DNA from: Flavobacterium psychrotrophum | GTDB taxonomy: Bacteria > Bacteroidota > Bacteroidia > Flavobacteriales > Flavobacteriaceae | DNA: 64,000 nucleotides | Direction of reading: 5' to 3' | Assembly: GCF_003403075.1 (NCBI RefSeq) | Contig: NZ_CP031557.1 | Span: forward strand, 2,232,001 to 2,296,000 | In this document: one piece after another, positions 54,047 through 63,233 of the stretch | Layout of the letters: every line of letters starts with the position of its first letter | Numbering within the stretch: the stretch's first letter is position 1 | The notes under the pieces: generated by a model | Told to the model about the DNA's origin: nothing | Database searches by the model: none | The model's input: the letters and a program-made list of their open reading frames with translations, nothing else | Position numbers and translations under genes: made by a program

Positions 54047-55771
54047 TCAGAAAGCCCTCCTGAATGAAAGTGTAAATATACTACCCTCACCCATTGTACT
54101 TTTTACCGTTATAGTGCCGCCCTGAGCTTCCATAAATTCCTTACTGATTGCCAGGCCTAATCCTGTACCTTCTTTCTGGCTCCCGGGTACCCTGAAGTAC
54201 TTATCAAATATTTTGCTTATATAGTTATCATCAATCCCAATACCATTGTCTTTTACCTTTATCAGTACTTCATTTTTCAATTTTTCCGCTGAAATTTTTA
54301 CCTGTCCGTTTTCATAAGAATAACGCAGCGCGTTAGAAATGAGATTAGAAATTATCCAGGTAGTTTTCTCTTTATCAGCTATTATATCAGGGAAACCATT
54401 TTCAATTGCTGTAATAACCTTAATGTTCTTCGCTGCTGATTCGGTCCTGTTGGCTTCCATCGCATCTTTTACAATAGATTCTACATCACAAGATTCTGAA
54501 CGTATGCTTGTTTTACCAATTTCTACCTGCGTAATATTTAACAGCTCGCCTGTTGTGCGCAATAAACGGGTAGTATCTTCTTTAATACTTCCAACCAGGT
54601 TCTTTTGTTCTTCATTTAATATTCCGGTCTGTTCGTTTTCTAAAAGTTGCAGGCTTAGTTTCATGCTTGCAATAGGTGTCTTAAACTCATGCGAGACCAT
54701 TGCGATGAAATTAGTCTTGGCAAAATCAAGCTCTTTGTAAGCTGTTATATTGCGCAAAATTATAAAAGCACCAATTTCTTTAGATTCTGTTTCTCCCGTA
54801 GGCAGAATACTAATGGGTACGAGTTGCTTTTCAAAATAACTTTCCTTGTTGTCGGCAAAGATTTTTAAAGGTTCCGGCCGCTTGGGCTGCTCTGCGGTGC
54901 GGTGTTGCATTAAAGAACGCATAAGGTCGTTATGCAGTGCAATATCGCTCGCAGGCTTCCCAATTACATTCTCTTTTTTTAAACCGGAGGTTCTTAATGC
55001 CTGTTCATTAATAAACAACACATGGTCTTTTTCGTCCAGTCCTATTACAGGATCGTGCAGGTTGTTGATGAGGGTTTCCACACGCATTTTTTCCATGGTT
55101 ATTTTTGCAAGGTTACTAACACTGTATTCCTGTAATTTTTCAGCCATGGAATTAAAGGATTTCGCAAGCGCAGTGAACTCATTATGCCCTTTAAAATGCA
55201 GGCGTTGCCCATAGTTTTTAGCGGCAATCTGGCCTATGCTTTCTGTAAGGTCGCGTATAGGGTTAGCAATATAACCGGGGAGGTTTACAAGCAAAGTAAA
55301 ACCGATAATAAGGCAAAATGAGCTTGTTATTGAAATCCATAATACAGAATTCTTCGCTGTTTTTTCTGCTACATTGCTCTTACGTTTTATGGCATCCATG
55401 TTCAACTTCATGATGCTGTTGATGTCCGTCCGCACTTTTGCCAGTAACACAGTATTATTACTATCCTTAACCAGTTCGTCAAAATCTTCCTGCAAATCTG
55501 TAGTAAGTTCTTTTTCGCCCACTTCGGTAATGTTGTTTCTTTGCAGGTCCAGGGTTTCCTGAAATTTTTCCAGTGCTTTATTCTCACCAGCTACATTATC
55601 AAGTAGCTTGTACATGTTTCTGGAATATTCAAGAGACTGGTAATTGGCTGTCAGGATATTTTCAGTGTCATCTGCAAGCAAATTTACCTGCCGAACCGAG
55701 AATGCCGACAGTATTAATGTAAGGAAAAAAAGTATGGTAAGAGCTATGATTAGCTTTGTTTTTATTTTCAT
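54047..55771 (-). CDS. HAMP-PAS sensor histidine kinase of the kdp locus
   Basis: The 574-residue membrane kinase has an N-terminal helix (about 7-29), an extracytoplasmic helical sensor region (about 30-145), a second helix (about 147-170), HAMP (LPGYIANPIRDLTESI), PAS (about 240-340), HisKA with H361 in VSHEFKTP, and GHKL (NLISNALRY, DNGIGIDD, GTGLGLAI). It lies 2 bases after the truncated KdpD gene. KdpD here lacks its own kinase half, so this protein probably supplies the kinase activity for potassium signalling, with the sigma-54 activator at the right end of the window as candidate partner. Confidence 0.9.
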   Translation of the reverse strand: MKIKTKLIIALTILFFLTLILSAFSVRQVNLLADDTENILTANYQSLEYSRNMYKLLDNVAGENKALEKFQETLDLQRNNITEVGEKELTTDLQEDFDELVKDSNNTVLLAKVRTDINSIMKLNMDAIKRKSNVAEKTAKNSVLWISITSSFCLIIGFTLLVNLPGYIANPIRDLTESIGQIAAKNYGQRLHFKGHNEFTALAKSFNSMAEKLQEYSVSNLAKITMEKMRVETLINNLHDPVIGLDEKDHVLFINEQALRTSGLKKENVIGKPASDIALHNDLMRSLMQHRTAEQPKRPEPLKIFADNKESYFEKQLVPISILPTGETESKEIGAFIILRNITAYKELDFAKTNFIAMVSHEFKTPIASMKLSLQLLENEQTGILNEEQKNLVGSIKEDTTRLLRTTGELLNITQVEIGKTSIRSESCDVESIVKDAMEANRTESAAKNIKVITAIENGFPDIIADKEKTTWIISNLISNALRYSYENGQVKISAEKLKNEVLIKVKDNGIGIDDNYISKIFDKYFRVPGSQKEGTGLGLAISKEFMEAQGGTITVKSTMGEGSIFTLSFRRAF

Positions 55772-55773
55772 GA

Positions 55774-56901
55774 TTAACTTAAGATAATTAAATCTGTATC
55801 GCTTGATGAGAGTTTAGTGAGCAGGGCATTAAATATATTAGTAGACAAAATTACCTTAAACAAGGTAAGATGCGGCTTGCCAATACATATTGTGGTAATT
55901 TTTCTTTCTTCTGCCTGTTTTGTTATGGCAGTCGCTACCCGGGAGTGCTGTACTTTAATAATTTCGGCACCCAGTTCGGTAGCCAGTTTAAAATTGTTTA
56001 TAAGATGACGTTGCTTGTCAAGGGCAATCCTGTCCGGTTCTTCGGCAGGTGTTTCCACATACAGCAAAAACCATTTACTATGGTAGTAATTAGCCAGCCT
56101 TGCCGTTTTACGTATAACGGTTTTAGCTGTTACATGATTGCTGCTTATACACGCCATAAAACGCTCTTGTTTAAAATTTTTGAGACCTGTAACTTCACTC
56201 TCTACCTTTCGCTCTACCTGGCTGGCTACTTCCTTAAGGGCCAGCTCACGCAGTTGCAATATATGCTCTGCCTTGAAAAAGTTACTTAGTGCATTAGATA
56301 TTTTGTCAGCAGTGTAGATTTTGCCTTCTTTTAGTCGGGTAATCAGTTCATCTGCCGTAAGGTCTATATTAACCACTTCATCAGCAGCTTTTAGCGCACT
56401 ATCGGGTACACGCTCTTTAACTTCTATACCGGTTATTTCGTACACATCTTCATTAAGGCTTTCAATATGTTGTATATTCAGGGCGCTGATTACATTTATG
56501 CCCGCTTCCAGTATTTCCATTACATCCTGCCAGCGTTTTTCGTTCTTGCTGCCTTCAATATTGGTATGGGCAAGTTCATCAACAATAACCACCTCGGGGC
56601 GCAGGTTAATAATGGCCTGCACATCCAGTTCTTCAAGGTACTTGCCTTTATAAAAAATAGACCTGCGCGGTATTACCGGCAAGCCATCTAAAAGATCGTG
56701 GGTTTCTTTTCTGTTGTGGGTTTCAATATAGCCAATTTTTACATCTATACCGTTGCGCAGTAAGCTGTGCGCTTCCTGTAGCATGCGAAAAGTTTTGCCT
56801 ACACCGGCACTCATGCCGATGTAGACTTTAAACTTGCCCCGCCTTGATTTTTGTATCAGGTCGAGAAAATGCCTTACATTATTTTCCTTTTCTGTATCCA
56901 C
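55774..56901 (-). CDS. kdpD: KdpD N-terminal sensor domain protein (split KdpD)
   Basis: The 375-residue protein corresponds only to the N-terminal cytoplasmic part of KdpD: the KdpD domain (about 18-230) with the Walker A-like GMSAGVGKTFRMLQE and Walker B DELAHTN, followed by a universal-stress-protein-like domain (about 248-370; the TTICIGKPHLTLFKVI segment). The four membrane helices and kinase half of E. coli KdpD are absent. The start codon is GTG at 56901, which shares one base with the TAG of the barrel gene. It probably senses ATP, ionic strength or K+ and acts through the separate kinase encoded 2 bases downstream. Confidence 0.92.
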   Translation of the reverse strand: MDTEKENNVRHFLDLIQKSRRGKFKVYIGMSAGVGKTFRMLQEAHSLLRNGIDVKIGYIETHNRKETHDLLDGLPVIPRRSIFYKGKYLEELDVQAIINLRPEVVIVDELAHTNIEGSKNEKRWQDVMEILEAGINVISALNIQHIESLNEDVYEITGIEVKERVPDSALKAADEVVNIDLTADELITRLKEGKIYTADKISNALSNFFKAEHILQLRELALKEVASQVERKVESEVTGLKNFKQERFMACISSNHVTAKTVIRKTARLANYYHSKWFLLYVETPAEEPDRIALDKQRHLINNFKLATELGAEIIKVQHSRVATAITKQAEERKITTICIGKPHLTLFKVILSTNIFNALLTKLSSSDTDLIILS

Positions 56902-58220
56902 TATAACCTAAAGTTAACTGCAAGTGTTATCCTGTTCTCTGATTTTTTAAGATCAGGCCTCCAGCCATTGGTAGGAGTATCTACCCAACCATCAGGGCTT
57001 GTGGTACCTCCTGGTCCGGCAAAATAAGGCATATTACTACTCCTGTAGCCGTATTCAAGCCTAAAGGTAACAAAGTCATTTGGCATAACATCAAATGTAG
57101 CCGTTCCCTGGAACATTTTCAGGTCTTTACCCTCTGCCAGTGCATCATTAAAATCATTATCGGCTACAGGTGATGGTGAAAAGGCAAGATAAGTACCCGG
57201 ATTTGTAAGTACATCTCCACGGAGTGTTATTGCCATCTTATTTTTATTGAACCACACACGGTTTGCTAATGATGTCCCTATAAAGTGATTGTCTTTTGCC
57301 TTTAACCCACCTCCGCTCTGGAAGCCGTAGTGCGTGTTTAAACTAAAGGCAGCCTGAGAAATACCTGTACTTTCTTTGTCTTTAAAATAACGCGCTACAA
57401 CACTATTGTCATGGTGGAAACGTTTTGCATCTTTGTTGTTACGAGTATCCTGCCCGTTAAGGTAAAAGTTAGCCACAAGCTGCAGGTCTTCATTAGGGCG
57501 GTAGTAGCTCGATGAACCAATACCAAGACCCTGGTTCCAGCCGTTATATGTTTGCCACCCGTTAAGTAACCAGATTTCCTGCTTGAATTTTTTTGAAGGA
57601 TAAAACTGCGCCCTGGCTCCCTGAAAGTAGAATGGTGTAAAATCACATACACTGCTACGCTGGTAATTCCAGTTTTCGCCCAATACATAACTTTCAAGGC
57701 CTATGTAGCTCATGAAAATACCCATTTCAACATTAAGGCCATAGGCCACATCAAAATGGTAACCGGCTGCTGCCTCACGTATATATTTAAGGTTGTTAAC
57801 ACTGGTATTGCGTCCATGACCCACAGTACCGTCAAGATCCTGTACAATAGAGGCCATTTGGCCATATTGCAGCCATAAACGGCCAATGATGTTTTTGTAG
57901 TTGGTTTCCAAACCAATACTTGCCATGTTGATGGTAAACTCATTACTGCGCCCTATAGCCGAAGAGATGGTATGGGTATTGTCTTTTGGTTTGTGGAAAT
58001 CGTAATTGTAGTACGCATCTACATATGCCACCCCGGTTATAATAGTTTCTCCGTCTTTGTCCTGTAACTGTAGCGGAAAATTGGTCTGCCTGTTCTGGCC
58101 GTTTATCCAGCTCAGGTCCATACCTTCAAAAGGGATTTTTTTTGTTGCTGTAGAATCAATTTGCGCCTGCAGGCCAAGTGCCGCAGTAAGGGTTAATGCT
58201 AAAGTGCTTAGCGTTCTCAT
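56901..58220 (-). CDS. Outer-membrane beta-barrel protein within the kdp operon
   Basis: The 439-residue protein begins with a signal peptide (LSTLALTLTAALGLQAQ) and continues as a beta barrel with alternating strands, ending with Phe-Arg-Leu (LAVNFRL), as usual for outer-membrane barrels. It resembles the BBP2-like porins of Bacteroidota. It lies between kdpC (33 bases) and kdpD (1-base overlap), so it is part of the operon. A role as a K+ or osmolyte entry pore through the outer membrane is a fair inference from position, not from sequence. Confidence 0.85.
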   Translation of the reverse strand: MRTLSTLALTLTAALGLQAQIDSTATKKIPFEGMDLSWINGQNRQTNFPLQLQDKDGETIITGVAYVDAYYNYDFHKPKDNTHTISSAIGRSNEFTINMASIGLETNYKNIIGRLWLQYGQMASIVQDLDGTVGHGRNTSVNNLKYIREAAAGYHFDVAYGLNVEMGIFMSYIGLESYVLGENWNYQRSSVCDFTPFYFQGARAQFYPSKKFKQEIWLLNGWQTYNGWNQGLGIGSSSYYRPNEDLQLVANFYLNGQDTRNNKDAKRFHHDNSVVARYFKDKESTGISQAAFSLNTHYGFQSGGGLKAKDNHFIGTSLANRVWFNKNKMAITLRGDVLTNPGTYLAFSPSPVADNDFNDALAEGKDLKMFQGTATFDVMPNDFVTFRLEYGYRSSNMPYFAGPGGTTSPDGWVDTPTNGWRPDLKKSENRITLAVNFRL

Positions 58221-58253
58221 GTTCTGGTGTATTAAAATTTGTTAGTTATTAAT

Positions 58254-58796
58254 TTATTTGTCAAGTGCCAGGTTAAGTTCTAACACGTTAATTACAGCTG
58301 GCCCAAGAAGCGGCTTCTCGGTATGTTCATCAACTGTTTTTTGTACTATCGCCTCACTCAGGTTACGGGCTTTTGCCACGCGTTTTACCTGTACCTTTGC
58401 CGCTTGGGGCGAAATATGCGGGTCAAGGCCGCTACCGCTTGCGGTTACCATTTCAGCAGGGATATCTTTTTTTTCTATCCCCGGGTTTTTAATTAGAAAG
58501 GAGTCGATACGGGTTTGCACCTGGGCAAGATAATCTGCATTAGACGGGCCTTTATTACTACCTGCCGATCCGGCTGCGTTATAATCAACAGCGCTGGGGC
58601 GGGGCCAAAAATATTCTTCTTTAGTAAACGCCTGTGCTATATTAGTATAGTAGGTTTTACCGTTTGCTGTAATCTGGTTACCCTTGCCACGGTTGGGCAT
58701 TATCTGTGCCGCCCCATATACAATCATTGTATATACACCGGAAAAGCAAATGATGCCCAGCAGCGTTATTTTTAAAGTCTGGAAAATTGTTTTCAT
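58254..58796 (-). CDS. kdpC: Potassium-transporting ATPase KdpC subunit
   Basis: The 180-residue protein has one N-terminal helix (about 9-30) and the conserved KdpC extracytoplasmic part: YFWPRPSAVDYNAAGSAGSN (about 57-76), GLDPHISPQAAKVQV and GPAVINVLELNLALD at the end. KdpC stabilises the KdpFABC complex and influences K+ affinity. It follows kdpB by 12 bases and precedes the barrel gene. All usual motifs are present. Confidence 0.97.
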   Translation of the reverse strand: MKTIFQTLKITLLGIICFSGVYTMIVYGAAQIMPNRGKGNQITANGKTYYTNIAQAFTKEEYFWPRPSAVDYNAAGSAGSNKGPSNADYLAQVQTRIDSFLIKNPGIEKKDIPAEMVTASGSGLDPHISPQAAKVQVKRVAKARNLSEAIVQKTVDEHTEKPLLGPAVINVLELNLALDK

Positions 58797-58808
58797 CTTA
58801 AATCGTTT

Positions 58809-60848
58809 TTAAATAAATACAGCCACAAGAAGGTCAATCAGTTTGATGCCTATAAAAGGGGCTATGATACCTCCCAGGCCATAAATGAGCAGGTTGCGGC
58901 GCAGTAGCGCAGAAGCGCCTATGGGTTTATAGGCCACGCCTTTTAGTGCAAGTGGAATCAGCAATGGAATTACAATAGCATTAAATATCACTGCCGATAA
59001 TATGGCGCTCTCCGGGCTGTGCAGGTTCATAATGTTAAGCCCCTGTAGTGCCGGTATGGCTGCTATAAACAATGCAGGTATTATGGCAAAGTACTTGGCT
59101 ACATCATTAGCAATACTAAAGGTGGTAAGTGTTCCACGTGTCATTAGCAATTGCTTGCCTATCTCTACAATTTCAATAAGCTTGGTAGGGTCGTTATCAA
59201 GGTCTACCATGTTACCGGCCTCTTTAGCTGCCTGTGTTCCGCTGTTCATAGCTACACCCACATCTGCCTGGGCTAGTGCCGGGGCATCGTTAGTACCGTC
59301 GCCCATCATGGCTACAAGCTTGCCTTTGGCCTGCTCTGCCTTGATGTAGTTCATCTTATCTTCAGGCCTTGCTTCGGCAATAAAATCATCTACACCTGCC
59401 TTTTCGGCAATATACTTAGCGGTAAGCGGGTTATCTCCGGTAACCATAACCGTTTTTACACCCATTTTGCGCAGGCGGTCAAACCGTTCAGAGATACCCG
59501 TTTTTATAATGTCCTGTAATTCTATTACGCCTAGTACCTGTTCGTTTTTGCTTACTACCAGTGGCGTGCCTCCATTACCCGAAACCTCATGGATTTTTTT
59601 GGTAACAGATTCAGGAAACGGGTTACCTGCTTTTTCTACCAGGTTTTTGATAGCGTCATAAGCCCCTTTACGAATGCGGATACCATCAAAATCGATGCCT
59701 GAGCTACGGGTTTCGGCGGTAAACTTTATGAATGTAGGTTGCTTTATGTTATAGCTTTTAGGGTCTTTACCGGCCAGTTCGATTATGGATTTACCTTCCG
59801 GAGTGTCATCGCTCAGCGAGCTTAATACTGCCGCATCAATAAAATCGCTGCCCACAACGCCTTTTGCAAGATGAAAGTGTGTCGCTTTACGGTTGCCTAT
59901 AGTTATGGTACCTGTTTTATCAAGTAACAGTACATCTATATCTCCCGCGGTTTCTACTGCCTTACCCGACTTTGTAATTACGTTGGCGCGCAAGGCACGG
60001 TCCATACCCGCAATGCCAATTGCCGAAAGCAGTCCACCTATAGTGGTAGGTATAAGGCAAACAAACAAGGATATAAACGCCGCTATAGTAATAGGGGCAT
60101 TAGCAAAATCTGCAAAAGGCTTAAGGGTAACGCACACTATTATAAACACCAGCGTAAAACCGGCCAGTAGTATGGTAAGCGCAATTTCGTTAGGGGTTTT
60201 CTGGCGACTGGCACCTTCTACAAGTGCAATCATCTTATCAAGAAAACTCTCGCCGGCATTAGTAGTAACCTGTACTTTTATTTTATCAGAAAGTACTTTT
60301 GTTCCTCCTGTAACAGAGCTTTTATCGCCACCTGCCTCACGAATTACCGGTGCGCTCTCGCCTGTTATGGCACTTTCGTCAATCGTAGCAAGGCCTTCTA
60401 TTATCTCACCATCGGTAGGGATAATATCGCCCGGCTCGCAAACAAATACATCGCCTTTTTTGAGTGATGATGAAGGTACGATTTGTACTTCGTCTACATA
60501 CATCTCCCCTACCGGCTCTACTTTTTTAGCCGGGGTTTCCTCGCGCGTTTTCCTAAGGCTATCCGCCTGCGCCTTGCCACGTGCCTCAGCTATGGCTTCG
60601 GCAAAGTTGGCAAAGAGCAGCGTAAAAAACAATATTAGAAAAACAACAAAATTGTATGTAAAGGTGCCTTGTCCTGTTTCTCCGGTTAGTATCCAGATAC
60701 ACACAAAGAACATTACCAGGGTACCAACTTCAACCGTAAACATAATAGGGTTGTGCACCAGTGTTTTAGGGTTAAGCTTTACAAACGATTCCTTAAGGGC
60801 ATCTTTTACAAGGGCCTTTTGGAACAGTGATTTATTTTTAGCGCTCAT
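58809..60848 (-). CDS. kdpB: Potassium-transporting ATPase KdpB subunit
   Basis: The 679-residue P-type ATPase has the phosphorylation motif DKTGT in [13 protein letters not shown], the actuator loop [21 protein letters not shown] in the hinge, and a KdpB-type membrane segment ([20 protein letters not shown]). It hydrolyses ATP and drives K+ uptake with KdpA. The length is normal. It lies 10 bases after kdpA and 12 bases before kdpC. Confidence 0.98.
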   Translation of the reverse strand: MSAKNKSLFQKALVKDALKESFVKLNPKTLVHNPIMFTVEVGTLVMFFVCIWILTGETGQGTFTYNFVVFLILFFTLLFANFAEAIAEARGKAQADSLRKTREETPAKKVEPVGEMYVDEVQIVPSSSLKKGDVFVCEPGDIIPTDGEIIEGLATIDESAITGESAPVIREAGGDKSSVTGGTKVLSDKIKVQVTTNAGESFLDKMIALVEGASRQKTPNEIALTILLAGFTLVFIIVCVTLKPFADFANAPITIAAFISLFVCLIPTTIGGLLSAIGIAGMDRALRANVITKSGKAVETAGDIDVLLLDKTGTITIGNRKATHFHLAKGVVGSDFIDAAVLSSLSDDTPEGKSIIELAGKDPKSYNIKQPTFIKFTAETRSSGIDFDGIRIRKGAYDAIKNLVEKAGNPFPESVTKKIHEVSGNGGTPLVVSKNEQVLGVIELQDIIKTGISERFDRLRKMGVKTVMVTGDNPLTAKYIAEKAGVDDFIAEARPEDKMNYIKAEQAKGKLVAMMGDGTNDAPALAQADVGVAMNSGTQAAKEAGNMVDLDNDPTKLIEIVEIGKQLLMTRGTLTTFSIANDVAKYFAIIPALFIAAIPALQGLNIMNLHSPESAILSAVIFNAIVIPLLIPLALKGVAYKPIGASALLRRNLLIYGLGGIIAPFIGIKLIDLLVAVFI

Positions 60849-60858
60849 TTTATATCAG

Positions 60859-62547
60859 TTATGAAAGTGAAAAGTATTCTGCAATAGGGCCTAACGCCAG
60901 TGCAGGGAAGAAAGACAGCGCTACGATTATGGCAATTACTGCAAATACCATAAGGCCGAATGTGGACGTATCTGTTTTAAGGGTACCCGCGCTCTCAGGG
61001 ATATGTTTTCTAGATGCCAGGATACCTGCTATGGCGATTGGCCCAATGATTGGCAAAAATCGTGATAGCAACAGTACTACACCGGTAGTGATGTTCCACC
61101 AGGGGTTGCTGTCGCCAAGGCCTTCAAAACCACTACCATTGTTGGCTGCCGATGAGGTAAACTCATATAGTATCTCACTAAAGCCATGGAAGCCGGGATT
61201 GTTCAGCGTGCTGGCGCCATACTCGGCAAAATGGGTAGAAAGTGCCGTTCCTGCCAGTATAAGCAAGGTGTGTAGTAGGGCAATTATCATGGCAATCTTC
61301 ATTTCGCGGGCTTCAATTTTTTTACCTAAAAACTCAGGCGTGCGCCCCACCATAAGCCCACTGATAAATACCGCAAGTATTATGAAGATGTAGAAGTTAA
61401 GCAAGCCTACACCGCAACCTCCGTAAAAGCAGTTGACCATCATGCCCAGCATTTGGGTCATACCCGAAAGTGGCATACTGCTATCGTGCATTGAGTTGAC
61501 AGAACCTGTAGAGATAACTGTGGTAGCAATACTCCAATATCCTGAAGCTGCTGCCCCAAAGCGGGTTTCTTTACCTTCTGTAGCTCCGGCCGAAGTATCA
61601 ATACCCATTTGACTGATGGCAGGGTTGCCCTGCATCTCTGTAATAACTGTAGGGACAACCAATAACAGGAAGCCAACGGTCATTACACCAAATATCATAT
61701 AGGATAAACGCCTGCGTTTAAGGTAGAAGCCCAATGCGAATATCATGGCAAACGGAATAACCATCTGGGCTATCATTTCTACCATATTTGTAAAATAGTT
61801 AGGGTTCTCTAACGGGTGTGCCGAGTTAGCACCAAAAAAACCACCACCGTTAGTACCCAGATGTTTGATGGCTACAAATGCCGCCGCAGGCCCGGTAGAT
61901 ACCTGTGCGGTTTTACCTTCCAGCGTAACCATATCCTGCTTGCCATCAAAAGTCATTGGCGTGCCACTAAATACAAGAATCAGGGCTACTACAATTGATA
62001 GCGGCAGTAAAATACGTGTACACGATTTTATGAAGTATACATAGAAATTGCCTAATTTTTGGGTCGTTTTTTCGCGTAGTGCATTAAACAATATTGCCGC
62101 TGCCGCCATACCTGTGGCTGCTGAAACAAACTGTAAAAACATAAGGAACAGCTGGCTAAGATAGCTTACGCCGGTTTCGCCGGAGTAATGTTGCAGGTTG
62201 CAGTTTACTACAAACGATATTGAAGTATTAAAAGCCAGGTCGGGGCTCATGTTAGGGTTTTGGTCAGGATTTAGTGGTAACCACCCCTGGCACATAAGTA
62301 CTGCCATACCTAATACGAACCAGATAAAGTTGAATGAAAGCATTACCTTAAGATGCTTCTTCCAGTCCATTTCTTCGTCTGGATCTATACCGCCTATGCG
62401 GTAAAATAATTTTTCAAACGGGTTAAAAATGCCATTTAAAAATGTAGCATTACCCAGGTAGACCCTTGCAATATACCTGCCCAGCGGAACGCCAATAAGT
62501 AGCGTAAGGGCAAACATAAAGAAGATTCCGATAATTTCTGTGTTCAT
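60859..62547 (-). CDS. kdpA: Potassium-transporting ATPase KdpA subunit
   Basis: The 562-residue membrane protein resembles superfamily of K+ transporter channels with four filter repeats, three clearly seen: TSISFVVNCNLQHYSG (about 107-122), KHLGTNGGGFFGANSAHPL (about 228-246), and SSAANNGSGFEGLG (about 466-479), with a fourth around GCGVGLLNFYIF. It binds and conducts K+ at high affinity. It follows kdpF by about 18 bases and precedes kdpB. Confidence 0.98.
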   Translation of the reverse strand: MNTEIIGIFFMFALTLLIGVPLGRYIARVYLGNATFLNGIFNPFEKLFYRIGGIDPDEEMDWKKHLKVMLSFNFIWFVLGMAVLMCQGWLPLNPDQNPNMSPDLAFNTSISFVVNCNLQHYSGETGVSYLSQLFLMFLQFVSAATGMAAAAILFNALREKTTQKLGNFYVYFIKSCTRILLPLSIVVALILVFSGTPMTFDGKQDMVTLEGKTAQVSTGPAAAFVAIKHLGTNGGGFFGANSAHPLENPNYFTNMVEMIAQMVIPFAMIFALGFYLKRRRLSYMIFGVMTVGFLLLVVPTVITEMQGNPAISQMGIDTSAGATEGKETRFGAAASGYWSIATTVISTGSVNSMHDSSMPLSGMTQMLGMMVNCFYGGCGVGLLNFYIFIILAVFISGLMVGRTPEFLGKKIEAREMKIAMIIALLHTLLILAGTALSTHFAEYGASTLNNPGFHGFSEILYEFTSSAANNGSGFEGLGDSNPWWNITTGVVLLLSRFLPIIGPIAIAGILASRKHIPESAGTLKTDTSTFGLMVFAVIAIIVALSFFPALALGPIAEYFSLS

Positions 62548-62565
62548 GGAACTATTGGTTAAATA

Positions 62566-62643
62566 TTAAAACTTCTGCGGTTTTATAAGCACGTAGCAGA
62601 TATAGCCGAAAACAAAAAGCGAAAGGATAAATAATGCGGTCAT
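62566..62643 (-). CDS. kdpF: KdpF small subunit
   Basis: A 25-residue single-helix peptide (MTALFILSLFVFGYICYVLI ending KPQKF) lies directly before kdpA. Length, position and the terminal Lys-Pro-x-Lys-Phe are those of KdpF, which stabilises the KdpABC complex. Confidence 0.85.
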   Translation of the reverse strand: MTALFILSLFVFGYICYVLIKPQKF

Positions 62644-62648
62644 AACAA

Positions 62649-62735
62649 TTATATTTTATCAAAATAATCAATGGCTTTGTAGCATAAGGTAAAAAGCACA
62701 ACGCCCGAAGCAATAAGGATGAGTGTAGATATCAT
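62649..62735 (-). CDS. 28-residue single-helix peptide upstream of kdpF
   Basis: The ORF encodes MISTLILIASGVVLFTLCYK followed by AIDYFDKI and stops at TAA 62649-62651, 5 bases before the kdpF ATG. It has one helix and a charged tail. It starts 9 bases after the stop of the preceding gene. The tight packing suggests a real gene, perhaps a second small subunit of the pump; I do not know a named family for it. Confidence 0.6.
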   Translation of the reverse strand: MISTLILIASGVVLFTLCYKAIDYFDKI

Positions 62736-62744
62736 ATGCTTTGA

Positions 62745-63026
62745 TTAAACGCCGGTGGCATTAATTTGTGAAACATATTCTTTGCTTAGCTGCGGAGGGA
62801 AAAGATTAGCTACCCTGCAGTTGCGTATCTCCATAAAAGTGGAAACCGAAAATACGTAAACGTTGCCTATGGCATTTTTGGTTTCGTTGCTGCCGGTAGT
62901 AAAGAGTAGTTCGGCAATTTCAAGACACTTACGGGCCCTGTTAATATTTCCCTGCTTAATAAAGGCTTTTGTTATCTCAGCAAATTGGGCAGCTTTTGTA
63001 CTAACTGTCTTTACATGATTTTTCAT
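62745..63026 (-). CDS. Small protein leading the kdp operon
   Basis: The product of 93 residues starts at ATG 63026 (MKNHVKTVSTKAAQF); the frame to 63077 is leader. It is mostly helical, with a TPR-like helix pair (FIKQGNINRARKCLEIAELL) and a C-terminal part with NCRVANLFPPQLSKEYVSQI. No named family was recognised with confidence. It is the first gene after the sigma-54-like promoter at 63124-63140 and lies 9 bases before a small ORF, so it belongs to the kdp operon. A regulatory role for K+ uptake is possible but unproven. Confidence 0.75.
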   Translation of the reverse strand: MKNHVKTVSTKAAQFAEITKAFIKQGNINRARKCLEIAELLFTTGSNETKNAIGNVYVFSVSTFMEIRNCRVANLFPPQLSKEYVSQINATGV

Positions 63027-63123
63027 TTTGAAATGTATTTTTTGTTTTCCTTCTATTAGGCAAAATACATACCTCAAAACATAACAAAATACAATTCACT
63101 GATTTATAGAGCAATAAAATAAA

Positions 63124-63140
63124 AACAGGCTTTGTGCCAA
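63124..63140 (-). promoter_or_regulatory. Sigma-54-like promoter of the kdp operon
   Basis: On the minus strand TTGGCACAAAGCCTGTT fits the sigma-54 pattern YTGGCACG-N4-TTGCW: the -24 GG is complete and the -12 element has TGT instead of TGC. It lies about 100 bases before the start of the first kdp-operon gene and just downstream of an NtrC-type activator gene. Confidence 0.65.
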
Positions 63141-63142
63141 AA

Positions 63143-63189
63143 AAAAACCTATCATAATGAAAAAATCATTTTCATTATGATAGGTTTTT
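63143..63189 (-). terminator. Terminator after the sigma-54 activator gene
   Basis: A perfect 21-base stem (63143-63163 with 63169-63189) and 5-base loop AATCA; on the minus strand it continues into a T-run (complement of 63140-63147). It separates the activator gene from the kdp promoter, 3 bases from the -24 element. Confidence 0.85.
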
Positions 63190-63233
63190 CCAAAAGGCTA
63201 ATGTTTTAGTAGTAGCCGGAATATTACCAAAGA

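Noticed and set aside
59893..60864. Long antisense open frame (323 codons) across kdpB
   Set aside because: It lies fully opposite the well-supported kdpB frame and resembles no protein; it is a codon-bias shadow.
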